5,718 bases of DNA from Campylobacterota bacterium (GTDB lineage Bacteria; Campylobacterota; Campylobacteria; Campylobacterales; SZUA-545), in assembly GCA_003561815.1 (NCBI GenBank), contig PWVP01000100.1:1-5718 (forward strand), in the 5' to 3' direction. Every line of letters begins with the position of its first letter. Within the stretch, counting starts at the first letter, position 1. Position numbers and translations under genes: made by a program. This document shows positions 1-4,987 of this stretch, one piece after another. The notes below the pieces were generated by a model that saw only the letters and a program-made list of their open reading frames with translations, was not told the origin of the DNA and ran no database searches.

Positions 1-386
1 ATCATCTCAAGCCGGTTAAGCGCCTTAGGCGCGGGATCTTCTGGCAGCAGCAGCCGCCCCCCTTCAAGCAGAAAGAAGCGCACCCCCTGCTCCTGCGCGC
101 CCAGATGTTGGCGGATATAGCCCAGACTCTCCTGTTTGGCCAGCTCGCTCATCTGCCCAAAGCGATCCGGATCGTCACCAAAGGCGTGAAAAAGCAGCGA
201 AAAATCCCCCCGCAGCCGCCCTAAAACCCGCTGCGCCTCCTGCTGCAAAACCCCCTCGGCCCGCTCGCGGATCTCAGCGATCACCAGCCGCTCCATCAGA
301 AGATAGGTCGCCCCCGTCGTGAGTAAAATCACCCCGATAATCGGAAAAAGCATCCGAAAAAGCAGGCTTCGTGTCAACCCCCTCAC
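1..386 (-). CDS. N-terminal part of a membrane-anchored sensor-type protein (partial)
   Basis: An open frame of 128 codons runs leftwards and leaves the window at position 1, so only the N-terminus is visible. After a short basic start comes one hydrophobic segment (residues 12-28, beginning MLFPIIGVILL). A charged, heptad-like helix follows (about 29-52), then a soluble region that would lie outside the membrane. This layout is typical of the periplasmic input domain of sensor histidine kinases or diguanylate cyclases, but no catalytic domain is visible and the output type cannot be named. The preferred start is GTG at 386-384, which overlaps the TGA stop of the upstream binding-protein gene (GTGA) and has a purine-rich AGAGGGTGG ahead of it. 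TTG at 377 and ATG at 353 are alternatives, and the ATG would still keep the membrane segment. The overlap suggests co-translation with the binding protein and therefore a joint sensing role, which is an inference. Confidence 0.6.
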   Translation of the reverse strand, partial: MRGLTRSLLFRMLFPIIGVILLTTGATYLLMERLVIAEIRERAEGVLQQEAQRVLGRLRGDFSLLFHAFGDDPDRFGQMSELAKQESLGYIRQHLGAQEQGVRFFLLEGGRLLLPEDPAPKALNRLEM

Positions 387-1219
387 GGCAGGTGGCCCAC
401 CCTCTGCATCTGCTGGCGCACCGGCTCAAAGATCGCCTCATCCACCGCCACCGCGCCGTAGCGGATCAGAGGGTGCCACCCTAAGCGCTGCTGCGCCGCT
501 TCAGGCGCGATCGCTAAAAGCGCCTCTTTGATCGCTGTGAAGTGTTCAGCAGGGAGGTGCTGCCCGCTTAAGACCAGCACGAAGTTGGGGTAGAGGTCGC
601 TGATGATGAGATGACGGATACCCATATGGGTGTAGCGATCGACAATATCGCTCCGCGCTGCGGCCAGCTGCACTTCGCCCAGCACCAGTCGCATCACCGC
701 ATCGGCGTGGGTTCCGGCGAAGAGATAGTCGCTCTCTTCAAGCAAGAGCCCCGCCGCATGGAGCACCGTCGCCGGATAGAGCCAGCCGCAGGTGGAGTAG
801 CGCTGCGTCAGGGCCAAAGCGGCCCCCTCCATCTGAGCGATCGTCTCAATAGGGCTGTTCTGCCTCACCGCCAGGGAGCAGCGATACCCCTGTGCGCCCT
901 GTTCATCGAGAAAGAGGGCCACCGCCTGGGCCTCGGGGCAGCGCTCTTTAAGGTGGAGGTAGGGCTGTGGCCCCATATGGGCCAGATGGATCTCCCCAGC
1001 CGCCATCCGCTCGATCAGCTCCTCATGTGAGTGGGTGTAGATAAAGTCGAAGTCGTGTCCGATCTGGCGCTGCAGGTGCTCTAAAAGTGGGGCATACCCC
1101 TGCACCATCGGACCGCTGCGATCGGTGCGAATCCCCCCAAACCCGTAGGGCTCTGCCGCCAGCTGTACGCTGTTTAGCAGCAGCCACACCCCCAGCATCA
1201 GTATCCGCACTCTAGTCAT
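383..1219 (-). CDS. PhnD-family periplasmic substrate-binding protein, probably sensory
   Basis: A 278-residue protein with a signal peptide (basic MTRVR, hydrophobic core 6-21, likely cleavage near AAE at 21-23). The mature part follows the phosphate/phosphonate (PhnD-like) binding-protein pattern. It has GYAPLLEHL at 41-49, HMGPQPYL at 81-88, a QNSPIETI stretch near 120-127, the ligand-loop-like RYSTCGWLYP at 140-149, and a GTHADAV/GEVQLAAA pair further on. The mature part has three cysteines (C94, C114, C144), one of them inside the ligand-loop motif. No permease or ATPase gene is adjacent. The next gene downstream overlaps by GTGA and encodes a membrane sensor-like protein, so the product more likely presents a ligand to a sensor than feeds a transporter. 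A known parallel is AioX, a PhnD-superfamily protein working with the sensor kinase AioS in arsenite sensing. The ATG at 1219 is preferred because AAGGA (1229-1225) lies 5 bases upstream; the GTG at 1222 would leave only 2. The ligand is unknown. Confidence 0.82.
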   Translation of the reverse strand: MTRVRILMLGVWLLLNSVQLAAEPYGFGGIRTDRSGPMVQGYAPLLEHLQRQIGHDFDFIYTHSHEELIERMAAGEIHLAHMGPQPYLHLKERCPEAQAVALFLDEQGAQGYRCSLAVRQNSPIETIAQMEGAALALTQRYSTCGWLYPATVLHAAGLLLEESDYLFAGTHADAVMRLVLGEVQLAAARSDIVDRYTHMGIRHLIISDLYPNFVLVLSGQHLPAEHFTAIKEALLAIAPEAAQQRLGWHPLIRYGAVAVDEAIFEPVRQQMQRVGHLP

Positions 1220-1252
1220 CACGATCCTTAGCTCACCCCTCTGCTTTAAGGT

Positions 1253-1258
1253 ATTGTA
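1253..1258 (-). promoter_or_regulatory. Putative -10 box for the leftward binding-protein/sensor operon
   Basis: On the minus strand this reads TACAAT, one mismatch from the sigma-70 -10 consensus. It lies about 34 bases before the preferred ATG at 1219, which would give a leader of roughly 27 bases. No convincing -35 box is present. The box sits within a short palindrome, GGTA-TTG-TACC (1250-1260). Prediction only. Confidence 0.4.
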
Positions 1259-1271
1259 CCAAAACCGCTGC

Positions 1272-1277
1272 TACAAT
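1272..1277 (+). promoter_or_regulatory. Putative -10 box for the rightward 1309-2139 gene pair
   Basis: TACAAT lies 31 bases before the ATG at 1309, implying a leader of about 25 bases that contains the ribosome binding site AAGGAG (1297-1302). No good -35 box is seen at the usual distance. The box is the exact inverted copy of the minus-strand box at 1253-1258, 13 bases away. The two promoters are back to back, and each would place its -35 region over the other's -10. Confidence 0.45.
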
Positions 1278-1308
1278 AGAGACAGACCTAAAACAGAAGG
1301 AGTGAGCG

Positions 1309-1854
1309 ATGAAGGTTTTCGGTGCGCTGCTGCTCTCGTTTATGATGGGAGCCGCACTTTTACAGGCGGATGTGAGCGACTACCTCGATCGCTTCCATAA
1401 GGCGGGAGAGGTGAGCACCCCCGATGGGCGCTACACCATCCGCAAACTCAACCCCGAAGCGGGGATTTTGCATGTGGACTATCACGATCGCGCCCGGCTG
1501 GTCGAAACACGGCTGGCCCCGATGCTCGAAGCGATGGATGAGTCGGTACGCGAACGCTATCTGCAGACGCTACCCGATGGCGGCTACATCTCAGTCTATA
1601 TCCCCCGGCCTGAGATCACCCAGGCGGAGCTGCGCCGCTTCTTTTACGAGGTGCGCTCTAAAGAGGGTGAGCGCTTTAGCGGCGGCCAGAACAGCGTCAC
1701 CGTCGATGAGCGCGACTCGCTGGGTCAGGGGCGGGGGCGCTGGATGTCGGTTCAGACCATCGCCATCCCCGTGCCGGTTCGCGAAGGGCTTGTCGTGGAG
1801 GTGATGGGGGAGTTTTGCGATGAGATGCAGCAGTTTGAGATCGCACCCAACTAA
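1309..1854 (+). CDS. Secreted (periplasmic) protein of unknown function
   Basis: A 181-residue protein that I do not recognise. It starts with a clear signal peptide (MKVFG, hydrophobic core to about residue 18, probable cleavage after the LLQA ending at residue 20), so the product should be exported. The mature part of about 160 residues is charged, with no internal membrane segment. It mixes helix-like stretches (VETRLAPMLEAMDESVRERY) with strand-like ones (GGYISVYIPRP and the VQTIAIPVPV region). The only cysteine is C170 near the C-terminus, so there is no internal disulfide or CxxC site. The start is well supported: AAGGAG at 1297-1302 with a 6-base spacer. The stop TAA is merged with the ribosome binding site of the next gene (TAAGGAG), so the two are very likely co-transcribed. 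The HMA-domain neighbour might hint at metal or redox homeostasis, but nothing in this protein shows that. Confidence 0.8.
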   Translation: MKVFGALLLSFMMGAALLQADVSDYLDRFHKAGEVSTPDGRYTIRKLNPEAGILHVDYHDRARLVETRLAPMLEAMDESVRERYLQTLPDGGYISVYIPRPEITQAELRRFFYEVRSKEGERFSGGQNSVTVDERDSLGQGRGRWMSVQTIAIPVPVREGLVVEVMGEFCDEMQQFEIAPN

Positions 1855-1863
1855 GGAGACCCC

Positions 1864-2139
1864 ATGACACTTCAGGTACACAACATCAAATGCGGCGGCT
1901 GCGCCAACACCATCCAAAAGCGGCTCTCAGAGCAGTTTGAGGGGGTGTCTGTCGATGTCGATGCCGGCACCGTCAGCGCCGATCTGAGCACGCCGGAAGC
2001 CGAACAGCGGTTTCGTCAGCTGCTCAAACAGCTGGGCTATCCACCGATCGATGAGACGCTGGGCGGATTTGAAAGCGGCGTGGCCAAGGCCAAAAGCTTC
2101 GTCTCCTGCGCCGTGGGCCGCGTGGGAAGCAAGAGCTGA
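1864..2139 (+). CDS. Small HMA-domain (CopZ-like) heavy-metal-binding protein
   Basis: A 91-residue protein with no signal peptide, so probably cytoplasmic. Residues 1-65 match the ferredoxin-like heavy-metal-associated fold: a first strand, then IKCGGCANTIQKRL carrying the CxxC metal site (C10 and C13) at the start of helix 1. A VSVDVDAGTVSADL hairpin, a second helix and the terminal LGYP follow. The family binds Cu(I) or similar soft metals. Beyond the fold there is a conserved-looking tail, KAKSFVSCAVG (75-85), with a third cysteine C82. I recall similar tails in small HMA proteins of other Proteobacteria. AAGGAG (1853-1858) precedes the ATG by 5 bases and overlaps the upstream stop codon. 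No copper ATPase or CueR/CsoR-type regulator is visible, so the metal and the partner are unknown. The gene could act as a chaperone or buffer with unlinked partners. Confidence 0.88.
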   Translation: MTLQVHNIKCGGCANTIQKRLSEQFEGVSVDVDAGTVSADLSTPEAEQRFRQLLKQLGYPPIDETLGGFESGVAKAKSFVSCAVGRVGSKS

Positions 2140-2153
2140 GTCAACCTGCTCCG

Positions 2154-2162
2154 TGGTATAAT
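2154..2162 (+). promoter_or_regulatory. Extended -10 promoter for the pgbA-like/glcD operon
   Basis: TGGTATAAT is a perfect TATAAT (2157-2162) preceded by the TGn extension, which can make up for a missing -35 box. No good -35 hexamer is seen upstream. Transcription would start near 2169, leaving a leader of about 20 bases containing AAAGGAG (2175-2181). It lies in the only gap between the HMA gene and the next operon. Confidence 0.6.
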
Positions 2163-2189
2163 CCCCCCTTTTATAAAGGAGCTGGTTTC

Positions 2190-2897
2190 TTGAGAGTTTT
2201 TGCCCTTTTTTCTTTGGCCGCTACGCTGCTGCTGGCTGGCCCCGAAACCGGTGAGGTCACCGCCGTCACCGATGAGCACATCCAGGCCCGTCTCGCCAAC
2301 GCCCAGCCGGGAATGTCCGCTATCACCCTGCGGGATTATGAGGGGGGTGAGATCATCACCCGCCAGTGCGTCGTCACAGAGGCAAGTGGCGACGAAGCGA
2401 CGCTGCGGTGTGAGCCCTTTGAGCTCTTTGAGCAGCGGGCTCTTCCCAATATCCGCCTTAGCGTCGAGCCGGGCGATAGGGTGATCTTGCGCCCCCTGGG
2501 CCAGAGTGCGACCGTCATCGCCCCCAGTGCCACCCGCTATGTGCGCGTTTTAGATCGCTTCAGCGAGTACCGGTTTGTCCACCCCGATCTCTTCGCTGCC
2601 CAGCTGCGCCGCAGCAAAACCCCCGTGCCCGAGCAGAAACACATGCAGCGCTTCTGCGATCGCCAGATGGTGGGCACGCTGATCTTCGCCCTCAAAGATG
2701 GCGACTATGTGGTGGACTGTCAGAGCTTCGCCACTCTGGCCTTTCGGGCCGATGCCGCCTCGCAGACAAGCGAGCCCACCCTGCCCTTTTTTAACCGTTT
2801 AGAGACCATTAAGCGGGGCTTTTTTAGCTGGGGCAAGCCCCGAAAAGTCGATGATTTTGAGCGCCACTACCGCGACTTCGTGACAAAGGATTTTTAA
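2190..2897 (+). CDS. Secreted protein with PgbA N-terminal-type domain
   Basis: A 235-residue exported protein. Residues 1-17 form a signal peptide (MRVFALFSLAATLLLAG). The mature region resembles the N-terminal domain of Helicobacter pylori plasminogen-binding protein PgbA, a domain found across Campylobacterota. It has a beta-rich start (ETGEVTAVTDEHI), a VEPGDRVIL turn near 92-100, IAPSATRYV near 110-118, HPDLFAA near 131-137 and a C-terminal GFFSWGKP element. Four cysteines (C60, C74, C156, C177) could form two disulfides in the periplasm. The start codon is TTG, supported by AAAGGAG 8 bases upstream and by the signal peptide beginning there. The stop overlaps the glcD start (TAATG). From general knowledge, pgbA also lies beside glcD in H. 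pylori. The long lysine-rich tail and terminal lysine linked to plasminogen binding in the pathogen are absent, so plasminogen binding should not be assumed. Family assignment is by recall of pattern and context. Confidence 0.75.
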   Translation: MRVFALFSLAATLLLAGPETGEVTAVTDEHIQARLANAQPGMSAITLRDYEGGEIITRQCVVTEASGDEATLRCEPFELFEQRALPNIRLSVEPGDRVILRPLGQSATVIAPSATRYVRVLDRFSEYRFVHPDLFAAQLRRSKTPVPEQKHMQRFCDRQMVGTLIFALKDGDYVVDCQSFATLAFRADAASQTSEPTLPFFNRLETIKRGFFSWGKPRKVDDFERHYRDFVTKDF

Positions 2898-4279
2898 TGC
2901 TCAACAGCAGCCAGATCGGGGCCCTTTCACAGATTGTCGGACAGGAGAACTGCTACGCGGATAAGGCCCACCGCCTGGCCTACTCCTACGACGCGACCCG
3001 GGCGAGTCACCAACCCGATCTGGTGCTTTTCCCGCGTCACGAAGCGGATCTGCAGGCGATTTTGCGCTACTGTAACGCCGAGAAGATTCCCGTCGTCCCC
3101 CGTGGGGCGGGCAGCGGCTTTACCGGCGGTGCGCTCGCCGCCCAGGGTGGCGTGGTACTCGCTTTTGAGAAGCATATGAACCAGATTCTCGAGATCGACA
3201 TGGAGAACCTCGTCGCGCGGGTGCAGCCGGGGGTGGTCAATATGGAGTTTCAAAACGCCGTGGAGGAGGTGGGGCTCTTTTATCCCCCCGATCCGGCCAG
3301 CCAGGAGTACTCCACGCTGGGGGGCAATGTGAGCGAAAACGCCGGCGGGATGCGTGCGGCCAAATACGGCATCACCAAAGACTATGTGATGGCGCTGCGG
3401 GCGGTGCTGCCCAGCGGTGAGGTGATCCGCGCGGGCAAAAAGACCATCAAGGATGTCGCCGGATACAACATCGCCGGACTGCTGGTGGGTAGCGAAGGGA
3501 CACTGGCGGTTTTGAGCGAAATCACCCTCAAGCTCATCCCCAAACCGGCCCTGCGCCAAACGGCGATGGGGATCTTCCCCAGCGTCAAAGCGGCCATGAA
3601 CGCCACCTACCGCACCTTTGGCGCCGGGGTGACGCCGGTGGCGATGGAGTTTCTGGACCAAAAGACCATCGCCGCTGTGGAGGCCACCTACAAAAAGGGG
3701 CTGCCCACCCACGCCGGGGCGATTTTGATCACCGATGTGGATGGCAACACCCCTGAGGATATCAGCTGGCAGCTATCCCAGCTCGAAGCGGTCTTTAAAG
3801 CCAACGGTGCAGAGACCTTCTACCGGGCCAAAAACGAGGAGGAGGCGGCAGCCATCTGGTTTGCCCGGCGAAACGCCAGCCCCAGCCTCAAACACTACGG
3901 CCCGACCAAGCTCAATGAGGATATCACCGTCCCCAGAAGCCGTCTGCCCGAGCTGCTCGATCGCATCGAGGCGATCGGCCAGCGGCACGATCACCCCATC
4001 CCCTGCTTCGGCCACACCGGCGATGGCAATGTCCATGTCAATGTGATGACCAACAAAAAAGATGCGGTTCGCTACCACAACGCCGAGAAGGCGATCACGG
4101 AGATCTTTGAGGCGGCGATCGAGCTGGAGGGGACCCTTAGCGGCGAACACGGCATCGGATTGGCCAAAGCGCCCTTTATGAACATGGCCTTTACGCCTGC
4201 GGAGATGGCCCTCTTTGCGGCGGTAAAAAAGGCGTTTGACCCCCATAACATCCTCAATCCGGGCAAGATGGGGATCTAA
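2897..4279 (+). CDS. glcD: FAD-linked 2-hydroxyacid oxidase, GlcD family (glycolate/D-lactate type)
   Basis: A 460-residue flavoprotein of normal length for GlcD. The N-terminal half is the VAO/PCMH-type FAD-binding domain: PRGAGSGFTGGA (68-79), PPDPASQEYSTLGGNVSENAGG (130-151), then KYGITKDYV and the NIAGLLVGSEGTLAVLSEIT region (191-210). The C-terminal half is the FAD-oxidase cap domain, with HTGDGNVH (373-380) and GEHGIG (416-421), whose histidines and acids form the metal/substrate site in this family. It should oxidise glycolate, D-lactate or a related 2-hydroxyacid and pass electrons to the respiratory chain. No Fe-S domain is fused and no glcE or glcF lies nearby, so the electron-acceptor partner must be encoded elsewhere. 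The exact substrate cannot be read from the sequence. The ATG overlaps the upstream stop by one base (TAATG), and the gene ends in another TAATG with the next gene, so translation is probably coupled. Confidence 0.93.
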   Translation: MLNSSQIGALSQIVGQENCYADKAHRLAYSYDATRASHQPDLVLFPRHEADLQAILRYCNAEKIPVVPRGAGSGFTGGALAAQGGVVLAFEKHMNQILEIDMENLVARVQPGVVNMEFQNAVEEVGLFYPPDPASQEYSTLGGNVSENAGGMRAAKYGITKDYVMALRAVLPSGEVIRAGKKTIKDVAGYNIAGLLVGSEGTLAVLSEITLKLIPKPALRQTAMGIFPSVKAAMNATYRTFGAGVTPVAMEFLDQKTIAAVEATYKKGLPTHAGAILITDVDGNTPEDISWQLSQLEAVFKANGAETFYRAKNEEEAAAIWFARRNASPSLKHYGPTKLNEDITVPRSRLPELLDRIEAIGQRHDHPIPCFGHTGDGNVHVNVMTNKKDAVRYHNAEKAITEIFEAAIELEGTLSGEHGIGLAKAPFMNMAFTPAEMALFAAVKKAFDPHNILNPGKMGI

Positions 4280-4671
4280 TGGCGATCGATGGCGCTTCGC
4301 TGCTTCAGTGGGGGGTGGTGGCGCTTTTGTTGGCGATCTTTTACTTTAAGGTGATCGCCCCCTTCTCTAAGCGGATGCTGCAGATTCCCACCGAGGAGGA
4401 GCCCGAACCGGTCAAGCGGGTCTATTTCGACGATGAGGAGCTCGAAGATGACGGCGGCGATCGGATCAATGAGATGCGCCGCCGCATCGAGAAGGGGTTG
4501 GAGGTCAGCCGTGCCGACGAGGAGCAGAAGATGCGCTACGAAGTGCTGCTGGAGAAGCTTAAAAGCATGAGCGAAAAGAGCCCTGAGGAGGTGGGAACCG
4601 TCGTCACCAACCTCACCCACGGGCTGGATAAACTCGAAAAAGGGGAGCAAGAGCGTGGAGATACTCAATGA
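4279..4671 (+). CDS. Single-pass membrane protein with FliF-C-terminus-like tail
   Basis: A 130-residue protein. Residues 8-27 are one hydrophobic transmembrane segment, followed by the basic flank APFSKRM (27-33). Next comes a very acidic linker (39-61, with FDDEELEDD at 50-58) and a charged helical region (62-122) with coiled-coil-like spacing. The order recalls the end of the flagellar MS-ring protein FliF: last membrane helix, an RPLL-like basic flank, an acidic linker, and a helix of the type YExxLexxrxLaxedPerVaxVvxxWL. Here YEVLLEKLKSMSEKSPEEVG (87-106) followed by TVVTNL gives a similar pattern. In FliF that tail binds the rotor protein FliG. The ring-building domains of FliF are absent, and the tryptophan usual in the tail is replaced by T113 or lost. 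A convergent coiled coil is an alternative. The start ATG overlaps the glcD stop (TAATG), so the gene belongs to this operon. Function unknown. Confidence 0.8.
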   Translation: MAIDGASLLQWGVVALLLAIFYFKVIAPFSKRMLQIPTEEEPEPVKRVYFDDEELEDDGGDRINEMRRRIEKGLEVSRADEEQKMRYEVLLEKLKSMSEKSPEEVGTVVTNLTHGLDKLEKGEQERGDTQ

Positions 4672-4984
4672 GGCGATGAGCCCCATCGCAAACTGGATGC
4701 GCGGACACCTGGGGGCGATCAGCCTGATGATGGTGGCCACCCTGCTCGTGGTCTACGGCAGCAATCTCAACGGCCTGGTGCGCAACGCGATCGGCGGCTT
4801 TCATCTGATTATCCGCGTGGTGATCTTTGTGGCACTCTGCGCCTTTGGTTACGGTCTCATCACCGTCTATACCGTCCCGTGGGTCGCTCAGGCGATCGGT
4901 ATGCTGCCTAATCTCTGGCTGCCGCCGGTGGTGGTGGTGATCTTTATCGCCCTGGGGGTTGTGGCTGAACGCAAGAGGGTGTAG
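4655..4984 (+). CDS. DUF3392-type small inner-membrane protein
   Basis: A 109-residue protein with three predicted membrane segments (about 20-36, 50-73 and 88-104). Its pattern fits the DUF3392 family of about 105-residue proteins with no known function: SPIANWMRGHL at the N-terminus, ISLMMVATLLVVYG, FVALCAFGYGLITV (58-71), PNLWLPPVVVVIF and an AERKR ending. The match is by memory of the family pattern. The preferred start is GTG at 4655, because AGGGGAG (4641-4647) stands 7 bases upstream; ATG at 4676 has a weaker site and would shorten the N-terminus by 7 residues. With the GTG start the gene overlaps the previous coding region by 17 bases, pointing to co-translation. Its stop codon is only 3 bases from the stop of the convergent prfB gene. 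From memory the family is best known from Gammaproteobacteria. Confidence 0.82.
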   Translation: MEILNEAMSPIANWMRGHLGAISLMMVATLLVVYGSNLNGLVRNAIGGFHLIIRVVIFVALCAFGYGLITVYTVPWVAQAIGMLPNLWLPPVVVVIFIALGVVAERKRV

Positions 4985-4987
4985 AGG

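Larger units (their letters stand above)
2154..4984 (+). other. Predicted four-gene operon: pgbA-like, glcD, FliF-tail-like, DUF3392
   Basis: One extended -10 promoter (2154-2162) precedes four same-strand genes whose junctions are TAATG at 2895-2899, TAATG at 4277-4281 and a 17-base overlap at 4655-4671. No room exists for internal terminators, so a single transcript with translational coupling is expected. No terminator was found after the last gene. The grouping combines a secreted protein, a flavin oxidase and two small membrane proteins, which is compatible with a membrane-associated process but does not prove one. Confidence 0.6.

Noticed and set aside
611..1030. Plus-strand open frame (139 codons) inside the binding-protein gene
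   Set aside because: It lies antisense to a gene with a signal peptide and family motifs, and its product is rich in His/Arg/Gln with no pattern typical of a real protein.
2167..2179. Palindrome CCTTT-TAT-AAAGG covering part of the ribosome binding site before 2190
   Set aside because: A five-pair, mostly A-T stem with a three-base loop is weak, and the predicted transcription start near 2169 would remove part of the left arm. Not called a regulator.
2927..3712. Long minus-strand open frame (261 codons) opposite glcD
   Set aside because: It is fully antisense to a gene with unmistakable family motifs, has no recognisable domain and no separate promoter. Such shadow frames are common in GC-rich genes.
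3773..4246. Minus-strand open frame (157 codons) opposite the end of glcD
   Set aside because: It covers the region encoding the conserved HTGDGNVH and GEHGIG motifs on the other strand, so it is a shadow frame.
4276..4740. Minus-strand open frame (154 codons) opposite the FliF-tail-like gene
   Set aside because: The plus-strand frame has coupled start and stop signals and a sensible membrane topology; the antisense frame has neither a ribosome site nor family pattern.
4922..4940. GGT/GTG triplet run as a possible microsatellite
   Set aside because: It only encodes the valine-rich part of the third membrane helix (PPVVVVIF) and is too short to be called a repeat.
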